Assembly: GCF_019049655.1 (NCBI RefSeq)
Contig: NZ_JAFMOX010000060.1
Coordinates: forward strand, 62,001 to 126,000
DNA from: Rahnella rivi
Lineage (GTDB): Bacteria > Pseudomonadota > Gammaproteobacteria > Enterobacterales > Enterobacteriaceae
DNA length: 64,000 bases
Direction: 5' to 3'
Shown here: one piece after another, positions 1-9,036 of the stretch
Position numbering within the stretch: the stretch's first letter is position 1
Layout: every line of letters starts with the position of its first letter
Program-made: the position numbers and the translations under genes
Notes under the pieces: model-generated
Seen by the model: only the letters and a program-made list of their open reading frames with translations
What the model was told of the DNA's origin: nothing
The model's database searches: none

Positions 1-628
<628 letters not shown>

Positions 629-701
629 TTAATTTTTATATTTTAGATGCATGAGGGTAACAGAGAGGAAACGGGGAATTCAAATCTGGCACTGTTATGT
701 A

Positions 702-731
702 ACTAATGACTACGGTGACGTAGTCATTAGT
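702..731. repeat. Perfect 13-bp inverted repeat between cdd and maeA
   Basis: The left arm ACTAATGACTACG (702-714) is exactly complementary to the right arm (719-731), with a 4-nt GTGA spacer. It sits between the cdd stop and the maeA start, both on the minus strand. As RNA it would be a very stable hairpin, but neither side is followed by a T-run, so it is not a standard intrinsic terminator. It could be a cdd 3' end, a maeA leader structure or a protein-binding operator. Confidence 0.85.
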
Positions 732-751
732 GTTATGCCGATCACGAATTA

Positions 752-1636
752 TCAGCAGGTCAGGGTGGTGACGTCCCCGCAACCGATGGCGTTGAGCGTG
801 GCGCGGGTGGCGTCATTTTGCGTGATAAGCGCACCGGCGTTTTCCACCAGCACGGCGCGGCGTACTTTCAGGCAATCCTCACCGGACATATTCAGCAGGA
901 TCAGTGCCGCCTGGAGCGGAGGCAGGCCCGGGTTGAATGCGGCGTTTTCGGCGTAGCGGCCGCCAAACTGTTTGCCGCTGTGGGTTTCCAGCGCCACGCC
1001 GCTGTGCGACTGACTGTAAGGCGCATGGCTCTGATTGCAGGCATCCAGCGCCAGCTGAGCCAGTGAGTCAGCCCCTTCAAGCTGATAACCGTGATTGACC
1101 TTGTCCATCAGCAGGGTGGTGATGTCTAAATCTTTCGGCCCGAAAGAGTGCGGCAGATAATCGCCGAGTGTGGCGACATCACGATCCGGCAGATGGATAT
1201 CCAGCGCCGTGCCGCTGGTCAGTTCGTTCATAAACTGACGGCAGTGGCCGCAAGGCGTGTAATTCACCGTGATGGAAGCCAGACGAGTTTCGCCGCGCAG
1301 CCAGGCATGCGTGACCGCAGACTGCTCCGCGTGAACGGTTTGCTGCATTGGCGCACCGGCGAACTCCATATTGGCACCGAAATAGAGGTTGCCGGAGATG
1401 CCGCGTGCAATCGCGCCGACGTGGAAATGCGATATCGGGGTAACGGAACAGGCCGCTGCCAGAGGTAACAGCGCAAAGGCCAGTGCGTCGTCGTCCAGTC
1501 CGGTCGCCTGTTTTACATGCGCAACGTCAGCCGCGGTGAGCATTGCCGGGAAGTCATCATGTCGTAAAAGCGGCTCAAGCGCGGAGGACAGATTTTCAGG
1601 GAGTGCCGCAAAGGCGGTGTGAAAACGTGCGTGCAT
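752..1636 (-). CDS. cdd: Cytidine deaminase
   Basis: Hydrolytic deamination of cytidine and deoxycytidine to uridine and deoxyuridine in pyrimidine salvage; a zinc enzyme of the two-domain enterobacterial type. The zinc and catalytic motifs are visible: HAEQSAV (His/Glu) and [11 protein letters not shown] (two Cys ligands), with a degenerate second domain behind. From the ATG at 1636 the length is 294 aa, the same as E. coli Cdd, and the protein starts [10 protein letters not shown], aligning with MHPRFQTAFA. An ATG two codons earlier (1642) has the better spacing from a weak GAGA ribosome site, so the true start may be either. Transcription is probably cAMP-CRP dependent (site at 1697-1712). 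Confidence 0.95.
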   Translation of the reverse strand: MHARFHTAFAALPENLSSALEPLLRHDDFPAMLTAADVAHVKQATGLDDDALAFALLPLAAACSVTPISHFHVGAIARGISGNLYFGANMEFAGAPMQQTVHAEQSAVTHAWLRGETRLASITVNYTPCGHCRQFMNELTSGTALDIHLPDRDVATLGDYLPHSFGPKDLDITTLLMDKVNHGYQLEGADSLAQLALDACNQSHAPYSQSHSGVALETHSGKQFGGRYAENAAFNPGLPPLQAALILLNMSGEDCLKVRRAVLVENAGALITQNDATRATLNAIGCGDVTTLTC

Positions 1637-1669
1637 AAACATTCGATCTCGAAGTAGTTACGGTTTCAC

Positions 1670-1712
1670 AGTGTAGAAGTCATTTCATGAACTAAGTGTG
1701 ACGGATGTCACT
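1670..1712 (-). promoter_or_regulatory. Class II CRP-dependent promoter of cdd
   Basis: TGTGACGGATGTCACT at 1697-1712 matches the CRP consensus TGTGA-N6-TCACA at 9 of 10 positions. On the minus strand a -10 hexamer TACACT (1675-1670) lies 32 bp from its centre, which places CRP near -41.5. E. coli cdd is known to be CRP/CytR controlled; the CytR site is not resolved here. Confidence 0.72.
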
Positions 1713-1764
1713 TTTTGAATGTAATAACTTTAGCTGGTTTGCATTTTTGAGAGATGTTACGCAT

Positions 1765-1790
1765 AACAGCCGTCTTTTAAGACGGCTGTT
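1765..1790. terminator. Inverted repeat after artJ, terminator-like without U-run
   Basis: AACAGCCGTC (1765-1774) pairs with GACGGCTGTT (1781-1790) across a 6-nt TTTTAA spacer. It lies just beyond the artJ stop and upstream of the cdd promoter. A long GC stem at a gene end suggests transcription termination or 3' end protection, but no T-run follows on the minus strand. Confidence 0.5.
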
Positions 1791-1810
1791 AAAGAAGGAT
1801 CAGACAGAAA

Positions 1811-2545
1811 TCAGTGAGCGGGGAACCACTTGTCATTAATCTTCTGGAATTCGCCGTTCGCTTTAATGCCTTCGAGCGCCGTGTTCAGCTTCGCCAGCAG
1901 TTCCTTATTATCAGGACGCACTGCCATACCGACACCGGTACCAAAGTATTGCGGGTCTTTGATAAGCTCGCCAACTTCGCCTAAATTCGGGTTGGATTTC
2001 AGCCAGCCGTTCAGCACCGCCGTATCGCCCAGCAGGCCATCCAGACGACCACTTTTCAGATCCAGAATCGCATTCTGATAGCTGTCATAACCGACGGTGG
2101 TGATTTCAGGGTGTTTTTCCATCAGGTATTTCTGGTGCGTGGTGCCATTTTCCAGCCCGACACGTTTGCCTTTCAGATCGGCCATTGAAGAGAATTTGCC
2201 CTTCGGCCCGATGATCATTGCGGTATTGGCGTAGTACGGTTGAGTAAACGTCACCTGCTTGCTGCGCTCTTCGGTGATATCCATCCCGGAGATGATCACG
2301 TCAAAACGACGGAATTTCAGTGCCGGGATCAGGCCGTCAAAAGGCTGATTGGTAAAGGTGCAGGTTTCCTGCATCTGCTTACACAGCGCGTTCGCCAGAT
2401 CGATATCAAAACCAATAATCTGATTGTCAGCGCCGATCGATTCAAACGGCGGATAAGTCGCCGATGTGCCGAAACGAATCGTATCCGCAGCGGTGGCGGC
2501 AAAAGCAGTGGCAGACAAGAGGGCAGCGAGGATCAGCTTTTTCAT
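1811..2545 (-). CDS. artJ: Arginine ABC transporter periplasmic binding protein ArtJ
   Basis: Periplasmic solute-binding protein that delivers L-arginine to the ArtQM-ArtP transporter. The start at 2545 gives MKKLILAALLSATAFAATAA, a clear Sec signal peptide, and a 244-aa protein. The body shows the bacterial extracellular solute-binding family 3 pattern: RFGTSATYPPFESI, GFDIDLANALCKQM, FDGLIPALKFRRFDVIISGM, GLENGTTHQKYL, then a GDTAVLNGWL segment. It is a paralogue of ArtI in the same cluster. It has its own promoter region, separated from artM by an intrinsic terminator, with ARG-box-like sequence upstream. This matches E. coli, where artJ is a separate, ArgR-repressed unit. The artJ/artI split follows gene order. 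Confidence 0.92.
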   Translation of the reverse strand: MKKLILAALLSATAFAATAADTIRFGTSATYPPFESIGADNQIIGFDIDLANALCKQMQETCTFTNQPFDGLIPALKFRRFDVIISGMDITEERSKQVTFTQPYYANTAMIIGPKGKFSSMADLKGKRVGLENGTTHQKYLMEKHPEITTVGYDSYQNAILDLKSGRLDGLLGDTAVLNGWLKSNPNLGEVGELIKDPQYFGTGVGMAVRPDNKELLAKLNTALEGIKANGEFQKINDKWFPAH

Positions 2546-2656
2546 GCAATACATTCCTGTTCAAAAAATGACATTCCCTTCATGATACAGTTTACTGATT
2601 TTATTAATGTAATCGGCTAACTGGCAGGAAGTGAGGCTTCGTTTAAAGTGCCATTA

Positions 2657-2695
2657 AATGAATTTATATGCAATAAATTTGATTAAAAAATTATA
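2657..2695 (-). promoter_or_regulatory. Tandem ARG boxes (ArgR) upstream of artJ
   Basis: The box at 2657-2674 contains TGAAT-TTAT-ATGCA, 9 of 10 matches to the ARG-box core TGAATwwwwATTCA. A weaker box at 2678-2695 (TGATT-AAAA-AATTA, 7 of 10) follows after exactly 3 bp, the spacing usual for paired ArgR sites. ArgR with arginine as corepressor would repress artJ. Confidence 0.65.
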
Positions 2696-2724
2696 AAGCA
2701 GAATGTGCACCGAAATTTGGATGT

Positions 2725-2752
2725 AAAAAAAGGGACGATTTCTCGTCCCTTT
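2725..2752 (-). terminator. Intrinsic terminator of artPIQM
   Basis: On the minus strand AAAGGGACGA, a GAAA loop and TCGTCCC are followed by a run of seven T. It lies just beyond the artM stop and separates artPIQM from artJ. Confidence 0.88.
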
Positions 2753-2769
2753 CGTTTTGCATATCAGAA

Positions 2770-3438
2770 TCAGTTGCGGCGTTCAAAGGCCAGCGCGCGG
2801 CGTTCTATCAGACGCATCATCAGGGTCAGTAACCCGTTAACGCAAAGATAGACCAGGCCTGCGGCGCCAAACACCATCACATCGTAGGTGCGGCCATACA
2901 TCAGCTGGCTGTGGCCCATTACATCCATCAGGGTGATGGTGTAAGCCAGTGAGGTACTTTTAAAGACCAGCACCACTTCATTGGAATAGGACGAGAGTGC
3001 ACGTTTAAACGCGTACGGCAGAAGAATGCGCAGGGTTTGCGGTTTCGACATGCCTAGCGCTTCACAGGATTGCCACTGGCCGGACGGGATGGCCCGCACC
3101 GCGCCGGTAAACAGCTGCGTGGTGTACGCGGCGCTGTTCAGCGCCAGCGCAAACATCGCGCAAAGCCACGGCTGTGACAGCACTTCCCACAACCAGGGAA
3201 TTTCACGGATCGACGGAAACTGGCCCGGACCGTAGTAAATCAGGAAGATTTGTACCAGCAGCGGGGTACCTGTAAACAGCGTGATATAGGCTTTCACGAT
3301 CTGGCTGACGACCGGCACTTTCAGCGTCAGGATCACGGTAAACAGCATGGCCAGTATCAGCGCCACAACCAATGCTGCCACGGTCAGCGTCAGGCTGGTG
3401 TGCAATCCTTTGAGGACTTCAGGTAAATATTCCCACAT
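2770..3438 (-). CDS. artM: Arginine ABC transporter permease ArtM
   Basis: Inner-membrane permease subunit that pairs with ArtQ. It has 222 aa, as in E. coli, with about five hydrophobic helices and the EAA-loop region SCEALGMSKPQTLRILLPYAFKR that contacts the ATPase. LFTGTPLLVQIFLIYYGPG and SNEVVLVFKSTSLAYTITLMDVMG are hallmark His/Glu/Gln/Arg-type permease segments. The ATG at 3438 overlaps the artQ stop by one base (TGATG), implying translational coupling. An upstream GTG codon (3441) is in frame but less likely. Confidence 0.95.
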   Translation of the reverse strand: MWEYLPEVLKGLHTSLTLTVAALVVALILAMLFTVILTLKVPVVSQIVKAYITLFTGTPLLVQIFLIYYGPGQFPSIREIPWLWEVLSQPWLCAMFALALNSAAYTTQLFTGAVRAIPSGQWQSCEALGMSKPQTLRILLPYAFKRALSSYSNEVVLVFKSTSLAYTITLMDVMGHSQLMYGRTYDVMVFGAAGLVYLCVNGLLTLMMRLIERRALAFERRN

Positions 3439-4154
3439 CACGAAGCACTCCGTTCAAAGCGGGTGGTACGCAGTTCGATGCGTTTAATCACGAACTGGCT
3501 GAACAGGGTGACAAGCAGATAAATGCAGGCCGCAATCACGTACCAGGTAAACGGCTCCTGAGTGCGGGTCGCAATGCTTTTGGTTTGCAGCATCAGATCG
3601 TTCACGCTGATAAGCGACACCAGCGCGGTGTCTTTCAACAGCACCAGCCACTGATTACTCAGGCCCGGTAACGCGTGACGCCACATTTGCGGCATGATCA
3701 GGCGAAAGAAAATCGCCGATTTTTTCATGCCCAGCACCTGACCGGATTCCCACTGGCCCTGCGGTACGGCTTTCAGCGCGCCACGCAATGTCTGCGAGGC
3801 ATAGGCGGAATAGAGCAGGGAAAGGGCGATCACGCCACAAACGAACGGGCTGACTTCGAAGTTCTCGATGGGCAACTTGATCGGAATGGCAAACAGGCCG
3901 AGGTTGATGCTAAAGCCATCGGCCAGCACCATCAGCAACTGTGAGGAGCCGAAATAGATGAACAGCACCACCAGAATTTCCGGCAGGCCGCGCAGCACGG
4001 TGACCCACGCGGTGCCCAGCCAGCTGAGCGGCTTCCAGGGTGCGGATTCCCAGACAGCGAAAATCATCGCCAGCACCAGGCCGAGGATCAGCGCACAAAC
4101 GGCAAGGCCGACGGTCATCCCGGCGGCGCTGGCTAAAGGTTGGAATTCATTCAT
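3438..4154 (-). CDS. artQ: Arginine ABC transporter permease ArtQ
   Basis: Second inner-membrane permease of the arginine importer. It has 238 aa, the same length as E. coli ArtQ, starts [19 protein letters not shown], and carries [18 protein letters not shown] and the coupling-loop segment [20 protein letters not shown]. The C-terminus is [11 protein letters not shown]. It lies 12 bp downstream of artI and overlaps artM by one base. It belongs to the amino-acid (HAAT) permease family and should form a heterodimer with ArtM. Confidence 0.95.
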   Translation of the reverse strand: MNEFQPLASAAGMTVGLAVCALILGLVLAMIFAVWESAPWKPLSWLGTAWVTVLRGLPEILVVLFIYFGSSQLLMVLADGFSINLGLFAIPIKLPIENFEVSPFVCGVIALSLLYSAYASQTLRGALKAVPQGQWESGQVLGMKKSAIFFRLIMPQMWRHALPGLSNQWLVLLKDTALVSLISVNDLMLQTKSIATRTQEPFTWYVIAACIYLLVTLFSQFVIKRIELRTTRFERSAS

Positions 4155-4166
4155 TGATAGGCAAAC

Positions 4167-4898
4167 TTATTGCTGGAACCATTTTGAATACAGCGTCTTG
4201 TAGGTGCCGTCAGCTTTGACTTTCGCCAGTGCATCATTGAGCTTCGTCAGCAATTCGGTATTGTTCTGACGAACAGCAACACCCAGACCGGTACCGAAGT
4301 AAGTCGCGTCAGTGATTTTGTCACCCACGGCGGCCAGGTTTTTGTTCTGCTTGAGCCACTCGTTGACCACGGCTGTATCACCGAACACCGCGTCCAGACG
4401 ACCATTTTTCAGATCCAGCACGGCATTCTGATAGCTGTCATAAGGCACAGCGGTGATTTCAGGGTGCTTATCCATCAGGTATTTCTGATGCGTGGTGCCG
4501 TTTTGCATACCGACACGTTTGCCTTTCAGCGCAGCGACGTCAGTGAACTGGCCGGAGTGCGCGATGAACAAGGCGGAGTTGTCGTAGTACGCGTTGGTGA
4601 ACGCCACTTGTTTCTGGCGCTCAGGGGTGATGTCCATACCGGAGATAACAGCGTCAAAACGACGGAATTTCAGGCTTGGGATCAGGCTGTCGAATGCCTG
4701 GTTAGTAAAGGTACAGGTCGCCTGCATCTCTTTACACATGGCGTTCGCCAGATCGACATCAAAGCCCTGGATCTGGTTACTGGAGTCTACAAACTCAAAC
4801 GGAGGATAAGACGCTTCCATCGCGAAACGGATGGTGTCAGCAGCGCTGGCTGACAAACTGACGGTAGCCAGAACCGCGGCAATTACTAATTTTTTCAT
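4167..4898 (-). CDS. artI: ABC transporter periplasmic binding protein ArtI
   Basis: Family 3 periplasmic solute-binding protein encoded inside the art operon. The start at 4898 gives the signal peptide MKKLVIAAVLATVSLSASA and a 243-aa protein; a CGGAG ribosome site lies just upstream. It is very similar to ArtJ throughout (YPPFEFVDSSNQIQGFDVDLANAMC, MQNGTTHQKYLMDKHPEIT). The ArtI substrate is less certain than ArtJ in E. coli, where ArtJ binds arginine with high affinity. Position between artP and artQ gives the name. Confidence 0.93.
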   Translation of the reverse strand: MKKLVIAAVLATVSLSASAADTIRFAMEASYPPFEFVDSSNQIQGFDVDLANAMCKEMQATCTFTNQAFDSLIPSLKFRRFDAVISGMDITPERQKQVAFTNAYYDNSALFIAHSGQFTDVAALKGKRVGMQNGTTHQKYLMDKHPEITAVPYDSYQNAVLDLKNGRLDAVFGDTAVVNEWLKQNKNLAAVGDKITDATYFGTGLGVAVRQNNTELLTKLNDALAKVKADGTYKTLYSKWFQQ

Positions 4899-4946
4899 CG
4901 CTAACTCCGTAGAAAACATCAATTAATGTATTTATAGACAACCAAA

Positions 4947-5675
4947 TTAATGGGACAGGTAGCTGGCAAACTCTTTGGTTTGCGGCTGGGCGAAAACAGA
5001 GGCGTCGCCTTGTTCCACGATCCGTCCGTTTTCCATGTACACCACGCGGCTCGCGGTTTTACGCGCGACTTCCACTTCGTGGGTCACGATAACCTGAGTA
5101 ATGCCGGTGCCAGCCAGTTCACGAATAATGCTGACGATCTGGGCGGTGATTTCCGGGTCAAGCGCGGCGGTCGGTTCATCAAACAGCAGAACCTGAGGCT
5201 CCATCATCAGCGCACGGGCAATGGCCACACGCTGTTGCTGGCCACCGGAAAGATGCAGCGGAAAACGATCGGCATAATCAGTCAGTCGCAGACGGGTCAG
5301 CAATTTCTGAGCGCGTTGCACCGCCACCTCTTTGGTCAGACCCAATACACGCATCGGGGCTTCCAGTAAGTTGTCGAGCACGGTGCGGTGCGGCCACAGA
5401 TTGTATTGCTGGAAAACCATGCCGACATTCTGACGCAGTTCGCGGATCGCTTTTTCATCCGGTTTGCGGGTGAAATCGAAGGTGTTACCGGCGATTTGCA
5501 GTGTGCCTGAACGGGGCATTTCCAGCAGGTTCAGAACACGTAACAGGGAGCTTTTGCCTGCACCACTTGGCCCAAGTAAAACCAGGGTTTCACCGGCGGG
5601 ACAATTGAGCTGGATGTCAAAAAGCGCCTGATGCACGCCGTAGAAGCAGTTGATGCTATTAAGTTGAATACTCAT
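4947..5675 (-). CDS. artP: Arginine ABC transporter ATP-binding protein ArtP
   Basis: Cytoplasmic ATPase energising arginine uptake through ArtQM. From the ATG at 5675 the length is 242 aa, as in E. coli, starting [13 protein letters not shown]. Walker A is [11 protein letters not shown] (about residues 35-45), the Q-loop is [12 protein letters not shown], the ABC signature is [15 protein letters not shown], Walker B is [14 protein letters not shown], and the switch His is in [12 protein letters not shown]. It is the first gene of artPIQM. Extending the reading frame upstream to 5726 adds residues not found in the family. Confidence 0.96.
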   Translation of the reverse strand: MSIQLNSINCFYGVHQALFDIQLNCPAGETLVLLGPSGAGKSSLLRVLNLLEMPRSGTLQIAGNTFDFTRKPDEKAIRELRQNVGMVFQQYNLWPHRTVLDNLLEAPMRVLGLTKEVAVQRAQKLLTRLRLTDYADRFPLHLSGGQQQRVAIARALMMEPQVLLFDEPTAALDPEITAQIVSIIRELAGTGITQVIVTHEVEVARKTASRVVYMENGRIVEQGDASVFAQPQTKEFASYLSH

Positions 5676-5719
5676 GCGCAAATAGTGAATAGCCATTGAT
5701 GCCGCAGATGGTAACTTCC

Positions 5720-5737
5720 ACAGCATAGTTATGCAAC
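5720..5737 (-). promoter_or_regulatory. Possible ARG box upstream of artP
   Basis: The 18 bp at 5720-5737 contain AGCAT-AGTT-ATGCA, 7 of 10 matches to the ARG-box core and nearly palindromic. E. coli artP is ArgR regulated, which makes this a candidate site, but the match is modest and no good partner box is seen 3 bp away. Confidence 0.35.
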
Positions 5738-5816
5738 GATCGCGGCTTAAAAATTATCTGTAGCCGCAGGAATGCCAAAGTGTAGCACAAGATATTGTTG
5801 CATCACTGTGACGCAG

Positions 5817-5853
5817 ATGTTGGTCAATGATGTTATTCACCCTTGACCAACAT
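5817..5853. repeat. Perfect 11-bp inverted repeat between ybjP and artP
   Basis: ATGTTGGTCAA (5817-5827) and TTGACCAACAT (5843-5853) are exact complements separated by 15 nt. The repeat lies downstream of the ybjP stop and upstream of artP, both minus strand. No T-run follows, so it may be an operator or a structured 3' end rather than an intrinsic terminator. Confidence 0.8.
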
Positions 5854-5894
5854 TATGCATACGCGTTATTGCGTTTATTCAGGAAAGGATAATG

Positions 5895-6476
5895 TTACTG
5901 ATTTTCCAAAACCTGACGCAAAGTGCCGCTTGAGGCGAAGTCGAGATCGGCCATGTAACGGACGTCATCGACAGTCCAGCAGGTGCCTTCGCGCACCATC
6001 AGAACTTCATCTTTCCAGGTGCTGGAGGCGCCTTTGTCTTTCTCATGCGTGAAAGTCACGCGCAGAGGAATATTGCGGGCATCGGTATTAGGAATGGTCG
6101 AGGCGCTGTCTACAGAGGCGGAGGTCGGCCCGTCAAACAGGCTGGAGAACACGTCGCCATCACCGGAACCGGCACCGGCTTTCTCGTTCGGAGAGGCGGC
6201 GATATCGACTTTCGGCTGGGACTGCGCTTTTTGCAGCGCGTTATACAGACCGGTGCTCAGGTAAGGGCGGTAGGCGGCCAGCTGGCTGGAATTGGGTACA
6301 CCGCTGCCGCCTTGTTTAATGCGGAAATCGTAAAATTGCTGGGCAACGCTGTCCGGGCCGCCGTCGATGCAGGGAGCCGCGCGGCTGCCGATATCCTTAT
6401 ACGCAGGTTCGACCGTGGTACAGGCGCTGAGCATCAGCACCAGCGGGATGGTGGCGGCAAGAATTTTCTTTTTCAT
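5895..6476 (-). CDS. ybjP: Lipoprotein YbjP
   Basis: Predicted lipoprotein of unknown function, 193 aa from the ATG at 6476. The N-terminus MKKKILAATIPLVLMLSAC ends in the lipobox LSAC with the acylated Cys at residue 19. Residue +2 is Thr, so Lol sorting to the outer membrane is expected. Conserved YbjP segments follow: TTVEPAYKDIGSRAAPC, GGPDSVAQQFYDFRI, IPNTDARNIPLRV, WKDEVLMVREGTCWTVDDVRY. It lies upstream of artP in the same direction, as in E. coli. The central stretch (about residues 75-105) is low-complexity Ser/Gly/Ala. Confidence 0.88.
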   Translation of the reverse strand: MKKKILAATIPLVLMLSACTTVEPAYKDIGSRAAPCIDGGPDSVAQQFYDFRIKQGGSGVPNSSQLAAYRPYLSTGLYNALQKAQSQPKVDIAASPNEKAGAGSGDGDVFSSLFDGPTSASVDSASTIPNTDARNIPLRVTFTHEKDKGASSTWKDEVLMVREGTCWTVDDVRYMADLDFASSGTLRQVLENQ

Positions 6477-6653
6477 TGTATTCCTTACTGAAAGATTGAA
6501 CGTTTTCACCATGACTTTCTTTACCATACAGTATAAAACCGATTTGGCTTAATGCATGGCGAAGAGAAAATGATACGTTTTTCCCCTGCGCATACTTTAT
6601 GCTATTCAGGCGCTTTTAAATGAATCCCGGACGACAACTGATAAGGAATACTC

Positions 6654-6980
6654 ATGCAAATTTCAACGACTCCGACGCTGGAAGGTTTCATCATTGCGGA
6701 ATACTGCGGCGTGGTGACCGGTGAGGCGATTTTAGGTGCCAATATTTTCCGCGATTTTTTCGCCGGTGTGCGCGATATCGTCGGCGGACGTTCCGGGGCT
6801 TATGAGAAAGAGCTGCGTAAAGCCCGTGAAATCGCGTTCAGCGAGCTGGAAGAACAGGCCAAAGAGCGCGGAGCGAATGCGGTGGTCGGCGTGGATATCG
6901 ATTACGAAACCGTGGGTAAAAACGCCAGTATGCTGATGGTCAGCATCTCCGGCACCGCTGTGATTGTGCATCGCAAATGA
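6654..6980 (+). CDS. ybjQ: UPF0145 family protein YbjQ
   Basis: Small conserved protein of unknown function, 108 aa. The family sequence is unmistakable: [54 protein letters not shown], then [19 protein letters not shown]0145 proteins form small cytosolic oligomers; no reaction is established. The stop codon overlaps the amiD start (ATGA), so the two are probably co-translated. It is divergent from ybjP. Confidence 0.93.
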   Translation: MQISTTPTLEGFIIAEYCGVVTGEAILGANIFRDFFAGVRDIVGGRSGAYEKELRKAREIAFSELEEQAKERGANAVVGVDIDYETVGKNASMLMVSISGTAVIVHRK

Positions 6981-7825
6981 TGTGCCGTGGCCTGAAGGCC
7001 GGTGCGTGCGCGGCCTTGCTGCTCCTGCTGGCCGGTTGCCAGAACGGCAGCCCGTCAGCGGTGAACTCACCGTTCCGGCTGGAAACGACTCATCAGGCAC
7101 AGGGCGCGGATCAGCGGGTCCGCTTTCTGGTGATCCATTACACTGCTGAAGATTTCCACAACGCATTAACGACCCTTACCGATGAACACGTCAGCGCGCA
7201 TTACCTGATCCCGGCCAAACCGCCGCTGGAACAGGGCAAGCCGGTGGCGTGGCAACTGGTGCCGGAAGAGATGCGCGCGTGGCATGCGGGGGCCAGCGGC
7301 TGGCGCGGGCGGACCAATTTGAACGATACGTCTGTCGGCATTGAGCTGGAAAATAAAGGCTACAGTAAACATTTGCTGGGCAAGAAGTTTTATCCTTTTC
7401 CGCCTGCACAAATCGATCTGCTGGCTAACCTGAGCAAAGAAATTGTTGCGCGCTATCAGATAGAGCCGCGCAATGTGGTGGCACACAGCGATATTGCGCC
7501 GCAGCGTAAAGACGATCCCGGTCCGCTGTTCCCGTGGCAGGAAATGGCTCAGCGCGGAGTTGGCGCATGGCCGGACGCCGGTATCGTGCAGGCCAGACTC
7601 GCCGGGCGCGATCCGCAGCAGCCGGTTGATCAGGCACAGCTGCTAGCCTTGCTGAAACAGTACGGTTATACGGTGACGGATGACATGACGCAGGCCCAGC
7701 AACGCCGGGTAATTGCCGCGTTTCAGATGCATTTCAGGCAGAGCGACTACCGCGGCAATGCCGATGCACAAACTCAGGCGATTGTGCAGGCGTTATTGCA
7801 GCAGTTTCCGGATAAGAATGACTGA
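6977..7825 (+). CDS. amiD: N-acetylmuramoyl-L-alanine amidase AmiD, lipoprotein
   Basis: Zinc amidase that cleaves the bond between N-acetylmuramic or anhydromuramic acid and L-alanine, anchored in the outer membrane in E. coli. The 282-aa protein begins with a lipoprotein signal ending LLAGC (Cys 21). The amidase_2 domain shows zinc ligands in [11 protein letters not shown] and in [17 protein letters not shown], with the family segment [10 protein letters not shown]. The C-terminal part (about residues 205-275: [26 protein letters not shown]) is a peptidoglycan-binding helical domain. The start overlaps the ybjQ stop by 4 bp. Confidence 0.93.
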   Translation: MMCRGLKAGACAALLLLLAGCQNGSPSAVNSPFRLETTHQAQGADQRVRFLVIHYTAEDFHNALTTLTDEHVSAHYLIPAKPPLEQGKPVAWQLVPEEMRAWHAGASGWRGRTNLNDTSVGIELENKGYSKHLLGKKFYPFPPAQIDLLANLSKEIVARYQIEPRNVVAHSDIAPQRKDDPGPLFPWQEMAQRGVGAWPDAGIVQARLAGRDPQQPVDQAQLLALLKQYGYTVTDDMTQAQQRRVIAAFQMHFRQSDYRGNADAQTQAIVQALLQQFPDKND

Positions 7826-7830
7826 GAAAA

Positions 7831-7855
7831 GCGGCTGACGAGAAGGGTCAGTCGC
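7831..7855. terminator. Hairpin between convergent amiD and ybjS
   Basis: GCGGCTGAC (7831-7839) pairs with GTCAGTCGC (7847-7855), with one G-U pair. It overlaps the ybjS stop codon. Position between convergent genes suggests a shared terminator; the T-run is weak on either side. Confidence 0.5.
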
Positions 7856-8882
7856 GTTTCGGGCCGATGCCGTGCAGGCCCTGAAGTTTGCCGTGATCAC
7901 GCAGCCAGTCGGCGGTGCGGATAATCCCCTGATCGAGCGAAATCACCGGTACATAGCCGAGTTCTTTCTGTGCGCGCCGGGTATCAAGTGTCAGATCAAA
8001 ATTCAGTTTTGCCACGCTGTAATGCGTCAGCACCGGCTCTTTATGCGAGCTTTTGCTGATGCGCTCCATGCCGCGCGCCATCACATCCAGCAGCGGGTAG
8101 GGCACAGAACGGATGCGGTATTTGATGTCCAGATTTTCCATCAGCTGCCTGACCAGCGTGCGCAATGGCCGCGGTTGCTGGTTGGTGATGTTGAATGCCC
8201 GCCCCGATTCTGTCGCGTCAGTCTGCGTCGCCAGCCACATAGCATGAACGGCATTTTCGACGTAGGTCATGTCAACCAGCGCTTCCCCCCCGCGTGGCAG
8301 CATCAGCGTGCCGCCGTATTTCAGCATTTGCAGCAGGCGCGGCAGCAGCACGTTATCGTGCGGCCCGAACAGGCCCTGCGGACGCAAAATGGTGAAATGG
8401 GTTTGCGGGTTGGAGAGCGCCAGTGTGTGGATCACCTGTTCTCCGGCCGCCTTACTGCGGGCGAAAGAGTTGGCGAAGCGGTGAGGGCGGAAGTCTTCCT
8501 GAATATCGCGGTGATGATGAAAATCGAAGTAGATGGCCGGGGAGGAAATGTGGACGAAGTTTTCCACGCCATAGGCCGCCGACCACTCTCCAAGACGTCG
8601 CGTAGCGCGCACGTTTGCCAGTTCGAATTCCTTTTCACTGCCCCACGGCGACATCAGTCCGGAACAGTGCCAGACGGTATCGATGTCGGCGAGCAGCGCT
8701 TTAGCCTGCGAAGACACCAGGGTGGTGAGATCGGCATGAATAAATTCCGCACCGATTTTCTGCAAAAGTGAGCCCATCGCGGCGTTGCGACCCGTCGCCC
8801 TGACGCTGATGCCTTTATTACGCAGAAACTCGACCGCGTTGCGCCCAAGGCCGCTGCTCGCGCCGGTGACCAATACCTTCAT
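7848..8882 (-). CDS. ybjS: NAD(P)-dependent SDR-family protein YbjS
   Basis: Extended short-chain dehydrogenase/reductase (NAD-dependent epimerase or 3-beta-HSD-like), 344 aa. The Rossmann motif is [16 protein letters not shown] at the N-terminus. The SDR active-site Ser and YxxxK region are recognisable around [17 protein letters not shown] and [11 protein letters not shown], and [12 protein letters not shown] is the usual NAD-epimerase signature. The substrate is unknown. It closely resembles E. coli YbjS and keeps its neighbour ybjT upstream, although here 154 bp separate the two. Confidence 0.9.
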   Translation of the reverse strand: MKVLVTGASSGLGRNAVEFLRNKGISVRATGRNAAMGSLLQKIGAEFIHADLTTLVSSQAKALLADIDTVWHCSGLMSPWGSEKEFELANVRATRRLGEWSAAYGVENFVHISSPAIYFDFHHHRDIQEDFRPHRFANSFARSKAAGEQVIHTLALSNPQTHFTILRPQGLFGPHDNVLLPRLLQMLKYGGTLMLPRGGEALVDMTYVENAVHAMWLATQTDATESGRAFNITNQQPRPLRTLVRQLMENLDIKYRIRSVPYPLLDVMARGMERISKSSHKEPVLTHYSVAKLNFDLTLDTRRAQKELGYVPVISLDQGIIRTADWLRDHGKLQGLHGIGPKRD

Positions 8883-9036
8883 AAACAGGCCAATGCCTTC
8901 ATAAATGGAGAAAAATTGTTGTCAGCTGTGAAGTGATGACACCCCGCAGCAATAAGGGTGCCATTCTTTCGTGAATTTGTGCGGCTTGCAATGGGAAAGG
9001 GGGTGAGCAATGTCTGAAAGCGCGTAAAATAACCCT

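Noticed and set aside
7872..8771. 299-codon plus-strand reading frame
   Set aside because: Exact antisense of ybjS; the minus-strand protein is a clear SDR-family match, while this one has no recognisable domain and shadow-type composition.
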